This document shows positions 9,572 through 19,028 of a stretch of DNA of 64,000 nucleotides, one piece after another (position 1 is the first letter of the stretch; the number at the start of each line of letters is the position of its first letter). This stretch comes from Vibrio crassostreae 9ZC13 (GTDB lineage: Bacteria > Pseudomonadota > Gammaproteobacteria > Enterobacterales > Vibrionaceae). Location of the stretch: positions 795,325 to 859,324 of the forward strand of contig NZ_AJYZ02000019.1 in NCBI RefSeq assembly GCF_000272045.2. Reading direction: 5' to 3'. The notes under the pieces were generated by a model, which was not told where the DNA came from, searched no databases, and saw only the letters and a list, made by a program, of their open reading frames with translations. Position numbers and translations under genes: made by a program.

Positions 9572-9598
9572 ACAGGTTCTCCATAGTAGAGAACCTGT
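9572..9598 (-). terminator. Terminator of the MoxR/Bat operon
   Basis: A perfect 10-bp stem (ACAGGTTCTC with GAGAACCTGT) and a 7-base loop, followed on the minus strand by TTTCTTTAA. It lies just after the batD-like stop codon. Confidence 0.75.
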
Positions 9599-9630
9599 CG
9601 ATTATGTTCGATGCGAATGACTAAAGTTTG

Positions 9631-11013
9631 CTACTTAGTTCTATCTTTTAAGTCTGGCAAGGCTTTAGGGATTTTCAAGCGAGCAGCAATTGAACGAGAA
9701 TTGCTTGAGTTTGATGTGTCACTGGGCAAGTTACGTAACCCTTTCCATAAACGAGTGAATACGTTTTTATCTTCACATCCTTGTTGAAGGGCTTCGCTAT
9801 CTTCTAGCCAACGCTTTTGTCCATTTGATTTACCATGTTGCGCTTTATCCAGTTGCACTTTATTCAGTTCTAACTGAGAGGTTTGGTTTCGCAATTGACG
9901 GTAGATAAAGGTTCTTAATGCAGCCCAATTACCTTGCTTAACTAAACGACGTAGTACCAGCCAACTCGGTGTTGGGCGGTTTGCGTAGTAACGCTTAACC
10001 GAAACAATCAACGCAATGCAGACTAACAACACCAAACCAACACTAATAAACACCGACATGTAGGCTTTGATGAAAGATTGGACTGTGTGTTTGGCTTCAA
10101 ACACTTCGCCTTTTATCACCACGTTTTCAAGGCGTTGATTTTTGCTGTCCCACCACTGAAATGAAAACTCTGGCAGCGTAAACTCACCACCCTGCTGAAT
10201 CACATATACAGTCTGTTCAACTCGGCTTGAGCGATAATCACCACGTTCTTGAGTGTCATCCAAACGGTTGGGCTGTGGGTAAGCTTGGAACTGCTTAGTG
10301 GACTTATTGGTTAGCACATCTGGCAGCAACACAGAAAAGCTGTCTTTTGCCTTAATCGTGATAGTTCGAGTAATAGCATCGCCAACTTTTAGCTCTTCAC
10401 TTGAGCGTTGCCATTGCTGCTCTATATCTACTTCTGTCGCAGAAAACCAAGGCGTTTCATTATCGAGTAAACCTGAAGGCAACGAAGCTTCAAACTTAAT
10501 CGGCTGCGTGTAAAGCGTACCGCCCACGTTTGAACCATCAGGAGCAGAAACTTGGATACGAACCGGTACGGTTGGAATAACAAACTCACCGGGAGTCATC
10601 GGATAAAGCGTCACTTCCCAACGCTGACGTGACCATGTAGTACCACCGACTCTTTCTGTGTAGTTCGTCGCGAGTTGGTTACGCTGCTTAGCGATAACGT
10701 TAGGGATTTCGATACTGCCGATTCGAGTGCCGCCCGTTAACCAGCGCGGTGTCGCCACCTCAATGTTCAGAATGACCTGCTCATTTACGCTGACTTTGCC
10801 CGGCGTTATTTTGTCGCCTGACTTGGGTTTCTCGCCAATCCAAGCGATAAGCTCAACGTCACCACTTTTTTGCAGATCGAAGATATCGGCAGCAGAAGCA
10901 ACAGCAGGAAAAAACCAACTCAACATAAGAGTCATCGACAACAACCATGTGCGGGCTGTGAATCGCGCTCGCTTTGATTGAATCGCTTCAAGAGCTAAAT
11001 CATATCGACTCAT
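9631..11013 (-). CDS. batD: BatD-like protein (oxygen-tolerance family)
   Basis: A 460-residue membrane-anchored periplasmic protein matching BatD. An N-terminal signal segment ends near AVASAAD (residues 36-43). A long extracytoplasmic beta-rich region follows with PTVPVRIQVS and YVIQQGGEFTLP, then a membrane helix near 350-370 (VFISVGLVLLVCIALIVS) and a cytosolic tail rich in Gln and Lys. It is the last gene of the six-gene MoxR operon and overlaps the previous gene by four bases (ATGA), which implies translational coupling. BatD proteins work with the VWA proteins upstream; their molecular role is not settled. Confidence 0.85.
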   Translation of the reverse strand: MSRYDLALEAIQSKRARFTARTWLLSMTLMLSWFFPAVASAADIFDLQKSGDVELIAWIGEKPKSGDKITPGKVSVNEQVILNIEVATPRWLTGGTRIGSIEIPNVIAKQRNQLATNYTERVGGTTWSRQRWEVTLYPMTPGEFVIPTVPVRIQVSAPDGSNVGGTLYTQPIKFEASLPSGLLDNETPWFSATEVDIEQQWQRSSEELKVGDAITRTITIKAKDSFSVLLPDVLTNKSTKQFQAYPQPNRLDDTQERGDYRSSRVEQTVYVIQQGGEFTLPEFSFQWWDSKNQRLENVVIKGEVFEAKHTVQSFIKAYMSVFISVGLVLLVCIALIVSVKRYYANRPTPSWLVLRRLVKQGNWAALRTFIYRQLRNQTSQLELNKVQLDKAQHGKSNGQKRWLEDSEALQQGCEDKNVFTRLWKGLRNLPSDTSNSSNSRSIAARLKIPKALPDLKDRTK

Positions 11014-12719
11014 TGCGTTTGCTCCTGTTTTGACGCTTGTTCGATGGAAGGCGCAGGATCTCTTAACTGAATTTGGAATTTGGATTTCAAGAAGAACTTA
11101 GGATCGGCTTCTACTCGCTTTAACCACTTGTCGGCAAGCTCTTGGCTGCCCAAAATCTCATTCGCGTTAAGTGTTTCCTTAAGCATCAATTCCGCTACCG
11201 TTTCTTCTTCAGCGCCATCACCCGTTCGCGGCTGATCGTCTTCGAGTTCTAAAGATTCTTCAGGGCCATCTGTGGTTCCAGACTGGCTTTCACTGGTTCG
11301 GTTTACCTCTTCGACAATTCCACTAAGCACAGCAAGATTGTTCTCCACATCCGTTCTTAGTTCTGGTGACAGATCCTCTTTCTCACTTAATGATTTCAAG
11401 AGGTCTCGTGCGGCAAGGTATTCACGCTGCCTAGCTAACGCACTCGCTGCATTGTACAAACCAAGGTCAGTTTTGGTTTGCAAAAACGCACTGTGAGCGA
11501 GCTTAAAATCACGAGCATAGTAATAAGCCGCGCCCTTTCGCATTGGGTCAGTAAAATGTTTGGCAGCTTGAAGATATTCTTTCTGATTCAACAGGCGTTG
11601 ACCTTGTTGGTCAGGCGTTAACCATAAGTCCCACCACCATTGAGCTGTTTTGTCCCAAGTAGTAACCGACTCCACCACAACGGGTTTCTCAGCGGTTAAG
11701 TTGACTGTTTTCGCCAAAGTGTCTGGTGAATACATGCTGCTTGTGATCATCAAACCAACGACACACCACTGCACCAACCACCCTTTTCTGAACCATAGCA
11801 ACATAATGAAAGCCATTGGAATAAGCAGTCCATAGCCCATGTCTTTCCAAGGCATTGAAGATTCCCCGTTGAGCTGCATGTTTCTTTCAACCGCTCTGTT
11901 CAGTTGTTGGATATCCGAATCATCAACGGTCACTTCAATCACTCGTCCACCCGTCTTACTCGCTAAGTTACGCAGTGAATCTAGGTCGACAGGGTTATCG
12001 CTCACCACATTACTGTTTCCTGCGGCGAGAATGAGCAACTGATACGGATTGTCGTTAAAGAAACTCTCGTACGCCCTAATGGTGCTTGGGTTTACACCAT
12101 CTGATACCAACAGTACAGAAGAGCCTAACTCACCAGACAGTTGCTGATTAATCAGTGGCAGTGCTTCCTCTGCTGACTTACCTGAAACAGGCATGATATC
12201 GGGTGTGATAGCCGCTAGAAACGGTTCAAACACCTTGCTGTCTTGCGTGACGGGCATCGCCACGTGTGCGCTGCCTGCATAAACCACTAAGCCCGTATTA
12301 CCGCCTTTGCGAGCTGCCAATAAGTCTCTAATTTTCTGCTTAGATCGTTCCAAGCGACTTGGAGGCAAATCTTTAGCAAGCATAGATTCACTATTATCAA
12401 GCACAACCAACATCGACGCTTTGTCTTCACCAAAAGGCGAAGCCTCACGCTGCCATGTTGGGCCAGAACAGATAATGATGGCGATAGTCACAATCACCAC
12501 CAATAGCTTCAACGGCAGTTGCTTGCGCCAGCCTGTTTCGCCAATCGTCAATGCATCACGTAAATGTGTAGGTAAAATGTCTTTCCACGTTGGTTTGGTC
12601 TCTTCTCTCCAACGAACCCATAACAGGAAGAACATCGGAATAAAGGCCAACAACCACAAAGGTCGGATAAAATGAAACTGGGTAAAGAACTGTTGTATCG
12701 TGAGAGAATCAGGCATCAC
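11010..12719 (-). CDS. BatB/BatC fusion: VWA domain plus TPR region
   Basis: 569 residues. Two N-terminal membrane helices (about 18-33 and 65-82) precede a von Willebrand A domain with a metal-ion-dependent adhesion site (VVLDNSESML, DxSxS, near 105-115). A third helix follows near 300-330. The C-terminal half (about 360-480) is helical and TPR-like (WDLWLTPDQQGQRLL, YYYARDFKLAHSAF) and ends in an acidic tail. In Bacteroides the VWA part (BatB) and TPR part (BatC) are separate, so this is the fused form common in gammaproteobacteria. It overlaps the upstream VWA gene by 11 bases. Confidence 0.85.
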   Translation of the reverse strand: MMPDSLTIQQFFTQFHFIRPLWLLAFIPMFFLLWVRWREETKPTWKDILPTHLRDALTIGETGWRKQLPLKLLVVIVTIAIIICSGPTWQREASPFGEDKASMLVVLDNSESMLAKDLPPSRLERSKQKIRDLLAARKGGNTGLVVYAGSAHVAMPVTQDSKVFEPFLAAITPDIMPVSGKSAEEALPLINQQLSGELGSSVLLVSDGVNPSTIRAYESFFNDNPYQLLILAAGNSNVVSDNPVDLDSLRNLASKTGGRVIEVTVDDSDIQQLNRAVERNMQLNGESSMPWKDMGYGLLIPMAFIMLLWFRKGWLVQWCVVGLMITSSMYSPDTLAKTVNLTAEKPVVVESVTTWDKTAQWWWDLWLTPDQQGQRLLNQKEYLQAAKHFTDPMRKGAAYYYARDFKLAHSAFLQTKTDLGLYNAASALARQREYLAARDLLKSLSEKEDLSPELRTDVENNLAVLSGIVEEVNRTSESQSGTTDGPEESLELEDDQPRTGDGAEEETVAELMLKETLNANEILGSQELADKWLKRVEADPKFFLKSKFQIQLRDPAPSIEQASKQEQTQ

Positions 12720-13788
12720 TCTCTCCTTTCAAATTCTTAGCCGAAGAAGCGAGCAGCGATCTTCGGCGTATCGTTGCTAAGCTGAATGCGGTCAAATACA
12801 TCACTACAACAATCGCCATTAAGTAATGGTGCAGTCCCTGTTTAGGACGATAAGTGGTACTTTCATATAACTGTGGTTCTAGCTCACCAATCTGAGCGTA
12901 GGCTTTGGTCAGTTCGTCGCGGTTAAGCGCCTCAAAGGCTTCGCCACCAGACTCTTGAGCCACTCGTTTGATGGTTTCCATATCCAAAGCCACTTCACCA
13001 ACGGTTTGTGGGTCACCCATGGCGATCACGTGAATACGAACGCCTTTCGCCTTGGCGACTTTTGCGGCATCGATAGGCTCAACAAAACTTCCTGTATCAT
13101 TACCGTCGGTTAGTACGATCACGACCTTCTCTTTTTCGTTGGCATCAACACTTGAATCTTGAACGGCAGCACTTTGCTTTTCGCTTTGTTCAAACACCTT
13201 AATCGCCAAGCCAATTGCATCACCTAAGTGCGTGCTTTGCCCTGCCATCGCGACATCGGTTTGATTAAGCAGTTCAAGCCAGACATCTTGGTCAGCTGTA
13301 AACGGTGTTTGTACAAACGCTGCATCACCAAAAAGAATCAAACCGAGTCGATCCCCTTTTCGTGTAGTCGCAAAATCAGCCAGCACCTCTTTGGTCGCGT
13401 CCAAACGAGATATTTTATCGCCCCGCTTAGAGGTAAAGTCTTGTTCTGCCATTGAGCCAGATAAATCGACCACTACCATCACATCACGACCTAATTGTTC
13501 GCGAACTTGCGGCTCACCAAGAATGGTTGGTTTAGCGAGCGCGCACACCACTAATGCCCAAGTAATAATGAGCGTGGTTCGTTGCCACCAGCTTGGTGTT
13601 AGCTGGCTTGCCCCTTCAGACGGCGCTTCACCAATAGCTTCAACCAATTCACTGAAAAATGGCACCTTGATGGCCATTTGCTTAGTTCGATAAGCTGGCA
13701 CGGCAAAGTAGACCAACAACGGCAAAGGCAGCGCGATAAACCACAGTGGGTGCGCGAATTCAAAGCTGGCAGATAAACTATCAAACAT
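12709..13788 (-). CDS. batA: BatA-like VWA-domain membrane protein
   Basis: 359 residues from the start at 13788 (MFDSLSASFE), chosen because GAGGGG lies seven bases before it; an upstream in-frame alternative at 13818 would overlap the preceding gene much further. Helices near 10-27 and 60-80 flank a cytosolic stretch. The VWA domain begins VVVDLSGSM, an intact DxSxS metal site, and continues with VIVLTDGNDTGSF. A C-terminal membrane helix ends the protein. It overlaps the DUF4381 gene by eight bases. The intact metal site suggests divalent-metal-dependent binding to a partner, as in BatA/YehP-type proteins. Confidence 0.87.
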   Translation of the reverse strand: MFDSLSASFEFAHPLWFIALPLPLLVYFAVPAYRTKQMAIKVPFFSELVEAIGEAPSEGASQLTPSWWQRTTLIITWALVVCALAKPTILGEPQVREQLGRDVMVVVDLSGSMAEQDFTSKRGDKISRLDATKEVLADFATTRKGDRLGLILFGDAAFVQTPFTADQDVWLELLNQTDVAMAGQSTHLGDAIGLAIKVFEQSEKQSAAVQDSSVDANEKEKVVIVLTDGNDTGSFVEPIDAAKVAKAKGVRIHVIAMGDPQTVGEVALDMETIKRVAQESGGEAFEALNRDELTKAYAQIGELEPQLYESTTYRPKQGLHHYLMAIVVVMYLTAFSLATIRRRSLLASSAKNLKGESDA

Positions 13789-14323
13789 TATCTTGCCCCT
13801 CTGGTTTCGCTTGTACATCTGGTTTATGAATTTTTAGCCACATCATCGCGGTTTGAATCACCTCTAAACGCTGTTCAAAGCTCAAACGCACATTAGAGTC
13901 AATTAGGCTTTGCATCCATAATTCCGAAACTTCATCGGCAAAGAACGCATTGCTGTTTTCACTCGTGTTGGCGCTAACAGGCAGATAAGCGTTCAAACGG
14001 TTCACATAAGCTTGGCCAAACAACTTGGCATTACTGCTGTCTAGGTAACGAAGCACCACTTTGAGGACTTTAAAGGTTCGTTCGGTTGAGTTCTTGTCTC
14101 TTGCATCCAGTACCATGAGTTCTTGAAGCGCTTCTTTGCGATAACGGTTATTCCACCACCTTAACGCCAAGCGATAAGCCAGATAGATAGCGACCAATAA
14201 CAGAATAACGCCAAGGATCTTCCAGCCGATCGTTTGAGGAGCCCAGCTCACACTGTCAGGAATCGCTACATCGTGCAGTTCGCGGAGGATATAGGTACTT
14301 GGGGGAGTATGTTCAACAGCCAT
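13781..14323 (-). CDS. DUF4381 membrane protein of the MoxR/Bat operon
   Basis: 180 residues: a short N-terminal segment with LRELHDVAIPDSVSWAPQTIGW (the conserved head of the family, quoted here only in part as HDVAIPDSVSWAP), one membrane helix near 38-58, and a helical cytosolic region. DUF4381 proteins occur almost only between the DUF58 and VWA genes of such operons, as here. The start directly abuts the stop of the DUF58 gene, and the end overlaps batA by eight bases. No enzymatic motif is visible, so a structural role in a membrane complex is the likeliest reading. Confidence 0.8.
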   Translation of the reverse strand: MAVEHTPPSTYILRELHDVAIPDSVSWAPQTIGWKILGVILLLVAIYLAYRLALRWWNNRYRKEALQELMVLDARDKNSTERTFKVLKVVLRYLDSSNAKLFGQAYVNRLNAYLPVSANTSENSNAFFADEVSELWMQSLIDSNVRLSFEQRLEVIQTAMMWLKIHKPDVQAKPEGQDNV

Positions 14324-15286
14324 TTAGCGCCCTCCCACTAGTTTCTGCAGCTGTGATATGTGATTGCCCGACGTGTCTAATTCTATATAAGGGAGGTTTT
14401 TCATCGCCATCAATTTAGCAAGGGACAGTTTCTGAAGTGCCGCTTTTTGGGCAAGGCTTTCACTTGCGAGGTTAACCTTAGATTGGCTATCCAGATTAAG
14501 TTGAAAGCGACCATCACCCACCACCCAGTTTGCGCTTGCAAGATCTTGAGGCAATGACTGTTCTAATGAATCGGTGACCATAATGGCCAAGATATCGTTG
14601 TGTTGCTGTAACTGCTTTAGTCGATCGAGATGTTGTTCTCGGCAGTCTCGCCAGTCACTAATGAATATCAAGGTTGATTGCTTGAGTCTCATTCGTTTGA
14701 TCAGTTCAATCCACTGGCTAAAACCAATATTATCGCCATCACTTACATTGACGCCTAAGCTTTGATTGGCTTTGGTAAGATGTTTTAGCTGAGCCAACAA
14801 ATCAGATTGAGAACGTTGAGCTTTGGTATGAAACAGTTTTTGGTGCGAGGCCAAAACGAAGCCGACACGATCACCATCTTTCAGCACTCGCCATCCACAC
14901 AATGCCGCCACTTCGGCAGCCACAACAGATTTCATGGTGTTTTGAGACGCAAAGAACATCGAACTGCGCTGATCGACACAGATCATCACATTACGGTCTT
15001 TCTCTTCGGTATAGCTACGAACATGAGGCTTACCCGTTCGCATCGTAACTTTCCAATCGAGATTACGGATATCATCACCCAATTGGTAATGACGTAATTC
15101 TTCGAAGTTCAAACCACGACCACGGAACAAAGAGTTATGTCTGCCCGAAAGTACGCTGCCCGCTTTTAAATGAGGTAACAGTGAAAACGACTCAGCTTGA
15201 GCCTGAATTCGCACTAACCTTGAATAATCACAATACAGTCGTGGATCAAGGCCTTGCGATTTGGGAGCTTGTGTTGGCTTCGCCAT
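14324..15286 (-). CDS. DUF58-domain protein
   Basis: 320 residues with the DUF58 signature GRGLNFEELRHYQLGDDIRN in part (FEELRHYQLGDD near 75-90) and WKVTMRTGKP. A VWA-like fold follows; its metal-site position reads VDQRSS, a variant of DxSxS. No membrane helix is evident, so the protein is probably cytosolic or peripheral. DUF58 proteins are regular partners of MoxR ATPases. It starts 12 bases after the MoxR gene and is followed with no gap by the DUF4381 gene. Confidence 0.88.
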   Translation of the reverse strand: MAKPTQAPKSQGLDPRLYCDYSRLVRIQAQAESFSLLPHLKAGSVLSGRHNSLFRGRGLNFEELRHYQLGDDIRNLDWKVTMRTGKPHVRSYTEEKDRNVMICVDQRSSMFFASQNTMKSVVAAEVAALCGWRVLKDGDRVGFVLASHQKLFHTKAQRSQSDLLAQLKHLTKANQSLGVNVSDGDNIGFSQWIELIKRMRLKQSTLIFISDWRDCREQHLDRLKQLQQHNDILAIMVTDSLEQSLPQDLASANWVVGDGRFQLNLDSQSKVNLASESLAQKAALQKLSLAKLMAMKNLPYIELDTSGNHISQLQKLVGGR

Positions 15287-15298
15287 GACGCCCCCTAG

Positions 15299-16282
15299 TT
15301 ATCCAATCTCAACATTATCGAGCAGTTCTTCAACCACTCTTTGATGGTCAACACCATCGGCCAATGCGTCGTAAGACAACGAGAATCGGTGACCTAATAC
15401 GGTTGGTAACATGGCACGCACATCGTCCAACGTGACATGGTCACGTCCTTGCAACCATGCATAAGCGCGAGCACATTTATCCAACGCGATGGAAGCACGC
15501 GGACTTGAACCAATCTCAATCCATTTAGACAAGTTTGATTCTGGGTAACGCTCTGGCTTACGAGTTGCCATCACCAAGGCCACAATGTAGTTCTCAACTA
15601 AATCAGAAACGGCAATGTCTGGAAGTTGGCGCCGAGCTTCAAGTACCAACTCAGGTTCAATATGTTGTGGCGTGACTAATTCTGAACTGGTCTCGCTACC
15701 GAGTTCCTCACTGCGCACAAGTCGAATGATGTCGCGTTCAGCTTCATCTTCTGGATAGTCGACTGTCACTTTCATAATGAAACGGTCCATTTGTGCTTCA
15801 GGCAGTGGATACGTACCTTCTTGCTCAACTGGGTTTTGTGTGGCTAGCACCATGAACAAATCTGGCAGGATGTGAGTTTGACCACCCACCGTAATCGTCC
15901 CTTCCGCCATCGCTTCAAGCAGAGCCGCTTGCACCTTTGCAGGAGCACGGTTCACTTCATCGGCTAAAACAATACTGTTGAAAATAGGACCCGGTTGAAA
16001 GTGCAACTGAGGCTTCCCATCAAGCTCTTGATACACCTCCGTGCCCGTCACATCAGATGGCAGCAGGTCTGGCGTAAATTGAATTCGACCAAAACTGGTG
16101 TTCAGTAGATTCGCCAGCGATTTTACTGAGCGAGTTTTCGCTGTACCGGGAAGTCCCTCTAAAAGCACATGGCCATTAGTCAATAACCCTATCACCAGAG
16201 CCCGAACGACGTGGCTCTGACCGATAACACTTTTCTCTGTTTGTTCAATCAGTTGGTTTATTGCTTGTTGCGCATGGTTCAT
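15299..16282 (-). CDS. MoxR-family AAA+ ATPase
   Basis: 327 residues, the usual MoxR length. Walker A is GLPGTAKT (near 39-46), Walker B is VLADEVNRAP (near 105-115), sensor 1 is LATQNP, and the C-terminal helical lid contains GSSPRASIAL. MoxR ATPases are chaperone-like remodelers that act with VWA-domain proteins, and the four VWA/DUF58 proteins encoded downstream are the natural partners. First gene of the operon. An ATAAC-N5-GTTAT palindrome lies about 50 bases upstream of its start. Confidence 0.92.
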   Translation of the reverse strand: MNHAQQAINQLIEQTEKSVIGQSHVVRALVIGLLTNGHVLLEGLPGTAKTRSVKSLANLLNTSFGRIQFTPDLLPSDVTGTEVYQELDGKPQLHFQPGPIFNSIVLADEVNRAPAKVQAALLEAMAEGTITVGGQTHILPDLFMVLATQNPVEQEGTYPLPEAQMDRFIMKVTVDYPEDEAERDIIRLVRSEELGSETSSELVTPQHIEPELVLEARRQLPDIAVSDLVENYIVALVMATRKPERYPESNLSKWIEIGSSPRASIALDKCARAYAWLQGRDHVTLDDVRAMLPTVLGHRFSLSYDALADGVDHQRVVEELLDNVEIG

Positions 16283-16332
16283 AGGTCTTCCCTTAATTCA
16301 ATCTGGCTGCGTACATCCTACTCACAAGCTCC

Positions 16333-16347
16333 ATAACTATTAGTTAT
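16333..16347. promoter_or_regulatory. Operator-like palindrome upstream of MoxR operon
   Basis: ATAACTATTAGTTAT, of the form ATAAC-N5-GTTAT. The same layout occurs at 20811-20825 between the two sulfatase genes. A related half site, ATTGGTTACAAGC, follows at about 16357 and matches ATTGGTTATAAGC at the sulfatase site. The palindrome overlaps a plausible -10 element of the minus-strand promoter. The binding protein is unknown. Confidence 0.45.
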
Positions 16348-16412
16348 AAACGCGATAATTGGTTACAAGCGGAATAAGCAGCAAGCTCGATAGCCAAGCT
16401 CACCTCATCGCT

Positions 16413-18836
16413 TTATTTAAACCTAGCTTTCAATTGGTTAATGGCTTCCGGCGGTGCCACTTTGCTCAATGATGAAATACATTGCTCAAACGCCTTTGGT
16501 ACGCCCGGTATATGACTGTTTCGCGCCAACACTTCACACTGGGCATACAGGTGCTGTGGGTTGCGGCTAAATTGGTAAGCCTTATGCAGTGATTGACTTG
16601 CCGCAAGCACATCCGATTTTTCCAAAGCCAATCCGTACACATACCAATATTGAGGGTCGGTTTGCGCAGTTTCAGCGGCTTGTTTAAGGTAGTCCGTTGC
16701 TTGTTCGTAATCTTTCACACGAAGCAGAGACAATCCTGTGCTGTATGGCAAAACACTCGATTTAGGCTGAGCTTCAATACCTTGCTTCAAGGTCGACAAC
16801 GCTTTTGCCTCGTTACCTTGCGCTCGATACAAATCCGCTAAATTGGCGTAGCTGTTTTCGAAATAAGGCTCAATCTCGATAGCGCCTAGATAAAACTCAA
16901 TCGCTTTGTCGTGCTGGCCTAAATCTCGGTAAACGTTGCCTAGGTTAGTACGTCCAAATCCTCTGTCGGCATTAAATTGCTGTATTTCAATGTACTCTTC
17001 TAATGCAGGCTTGATTTGGTCTTTCTGCAGAGGGTTCATTTCTCCCCAATAACGCACTAATGCGCCTGCGGTTTCTGAACGAATCGACAATACAGGGTCT
17101 TTCAGTAGCGGCTCTAGAATTTGCCAACGGTCAGTGAATGGGAAACCAGACGAGCCTTGTACCACACCCAAACGGATCATTTCATCATCATGTTTCACCG
17201 CTCTTGCCAGCGAAATAAGCGTATTCTTACCCGTATTACCGCCCAAACGTTCTAAGCTCGATGCACGAATGATATTGCTTAAGCTAGAGTCCTGAGCCGA
17301 GTATGCCAACGCATCCTCTGCACCTCTGTGCCCTATCGAGTCAGCATAAAAGGCAACGGCAAAGTGCTGCTGATTACGATACTTAGAATCTGGGAACCAC
17401 TCACCGATTTGCTTATCTGCCCACTGGTCGGTTTGATCTGCATGACAGCTAGTGCACACGTTCGGCGTTTTAATGTGTTGGCTAATATCAGGACGTGGGA
17501 TATGCCAACTGTGGTCACGCCTTGGGTCGACCTCCATGTAAGTCGTCTCTGGCATGTGACAAGTCGTGCATTGTGAAGCTTCAGTATTCGCTTCGTGGAA
17601 TGTGTGCTTTTCAGGCGTGTATTCTGATGCAATATGACATTGGCTACACACGGCTTCTTCCGCAATTTTTAGTTCAGCGGTATGAGGATCGTGGCAGTTA
17701 GTACATGTGACGCCTTTTTCAGCCATCACGGATTGAAGGAAAGATCCGTAAACGTAATCTTCATCGTAGATTTGACCATCGTTGTGGTAAAGCTCTGGGG
17801 TAATCAAGCTCAAGCGATACTTATCAAAGAAAGACCCGTTAACGTGATCACCCGTTTCATTTAACTGAGTACGACGGCTGTGGCATTGAGCACAGGTTTG
17901 AACTTGATTGGTATGGATGATGTCTTTTGGTTGCAGGGTTGAATTACCCTCTTGATAGATCCACTCTTTGACCGACTTCGACAAGTCGCGGTCAAAACCA
18001 TAATGCGCCGAGACTGGAGCATCCTTTCCACCGTTAGCTTTTGCTTTCTGTTTATTTGCTAACAAGGCCTGTTCAACGTGCTCGCTTGCAGGGCCATGAC
18101 ACGCTTCACAACCGACATTAATCTCCGACCAAGTAGTATTATAAGTGTTGCTCGCGCTGTCGTAGCTTTTCTCTAGGTTCGTTGAATGGCAATCAGCACA
18201 CATGAAGTTCCAGTTTTGACCGCTATTGGTCCAGTAGAATTCATCGGTGTTGGTGGTATCAGGATAGAGGTGAAACCAGCGTTGACCGCCTTCGCCCTCA
18301 GTGCGAGAATCCCAAGCGAAAGGAATCAACTGTACACGGCCGTCTTCAAATTCAACCATGTATTGTTGTAGTGGTTCAAAGGCAAAGGTATAGCTGATTT
18401 TGTAATCTTTAAAGTGGCCGTCTTGCCCTTCAATATTGACCCAGAACTCTTCGCCCTTGCGGAAAAATCGGTTGGGTTTACCGTCATGAGTGAATGTTTG
18501 ATCGTTGAAATCGCCTAATACAGATTCGTCTGTAGCGTGCTTCATCGCCATATCATGATGAGAGCCCTCCCACGCTGCGACTTCTTCACTATGACAATCA
18601 ACACATGCTTCCGAACCGACATAGCTGGCTTTAGAACCGATAGGTAAAGCGTCAGAGCTAACGGGTGACGCTACAGAGTTGGCCTTTGAAATATCAGAGT
18701 TGATATTAGGATCTTGCTCGTTGGCATAGGCGTTCAGACTGAACAGCGACAACATCAGTGAAGACAAGATTGCGGATAATACTGCGACTCGCTGGTGTTT
18801 CAATCCGTTTACCAGTGAGCACAACCATGCAGACAT
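16413..18836 (-). CDS. Octaheme c-type cytochrome with TPR repeats
   Basis: 807 residues, exported. A signal peptide of about 39 residues ends near NAYANE. Eight CxxCH haem sites follow: CVDCH (78-82), CADCH, CEACH, CAQCH, CTNCH, CSQCH, CTTCH and CTSCH, all in the first 475 residues; the first part resembles the cytochrome c554 family. Residues about 490-610 look like a HEAT-type region. Residues about 625-780 hold TPR repeats (GFGRTNLGNVYRDLGQHDKA, then YANLADLYRAQG). This points to an electron-transfer protein with a protein-binding tail in the periplasm. It lies between the MoxR operon and the sulfatase genes on the same strand as both. AAGGA lies five bases before its start. Confidence 0.87.
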   Translation of the reverse strand: MSAWLCSLVNGLKHQRVAVLSAILSSLMLSLFSLNAYANEQDPNINSDISKANSVASPVSSDALPIGSKASYVGSEACVDCHSEEVAAWEGSHHDMAMKHATDESVLGDFNDQTFTHDGKPNRFFRKGEEFWVNIEGQDGHFKDYKISYTFAFEPLQQYMVEFEDGRVQLIPFAWDSRTEGEGGQRWFHLYPDTTNTDEFYWTNSGQNWNFMCADCHSTNLEKSYDSASNTYNTTWSEINVGCEACHGPASEHVEQALLANKQKAKANGGKDAPVSAHYGFDRDLSKSVKEWIYQEGNSTLQPKDIIHTNQVQTCAQCHSRRTQLNETGDHVNGSFFDKYRLSLITPELYHNDGQIYDEDYVYGSFLQSVMAEKGVTCTNCHDPHTAELKIAEEAVCSQCHIASEYTPEKHTFHEANTEASQCTTCHMPETTYMEVDPRRDHSWHIPRPDISQHIKTPNVCTSCHADQTDQWADKQIGEWFPDSKYRNQQHFAVAFYADSIGHRGAEDALAYSAQDSSLSNIIRASSLERLGGNTGKNTLISLARAVKHDDEMIRLGVVQGSSGFPFTDRWQILEPLLKDPVLSIRSETAGALVRYWGEMNPLQKDQIKPALEEYIEIQQFNADRGFGRTNLGNVYRDLGQHDKAIEFYLGAIEIEPYFENSYANLADLYRAQGNEAKALSTLKQGIEAQPKSSVLPYSTGLSLLRVKDYEQATDYLKQAAETAQTDPQYWYVYGLALEKSDVLAASQSLHKAYQFSRNPQHLYAQCEVLARNSHIPGVPKAFEQCISSLSKVAPPEAINQLKARFK

Positions 18837-18978
18837 AACATTCCTTGTTTTTATACATCCTTATGCTTAATAAGGTAGACGTAAAAACAACGAATTTACA
18901 ATTATTTAGTGGCAATGAGCTCGATTGTTGTGATTCGTATTCACGACCGGGATTTACTCATCGATATGCGCATAAAAA

Positions 18979-18998
18979 AAGAGCTCCTAAGAGCTCTT
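18979..18998 (-). terminator. Terminator of the minus-strand arylsulfatase gene
   Basis: An 8-bp stem (AAGAGCTC with GAGCTCTT) and a 4-base loop, followed on the minus strand by seven T. It lies about 30 bases past the sulfatase stop codon. Confidence 0.85.
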
Positions 18999-19028
18999 CA
19001 ATCTGTTCAGTTTCACTCAAACAATCAC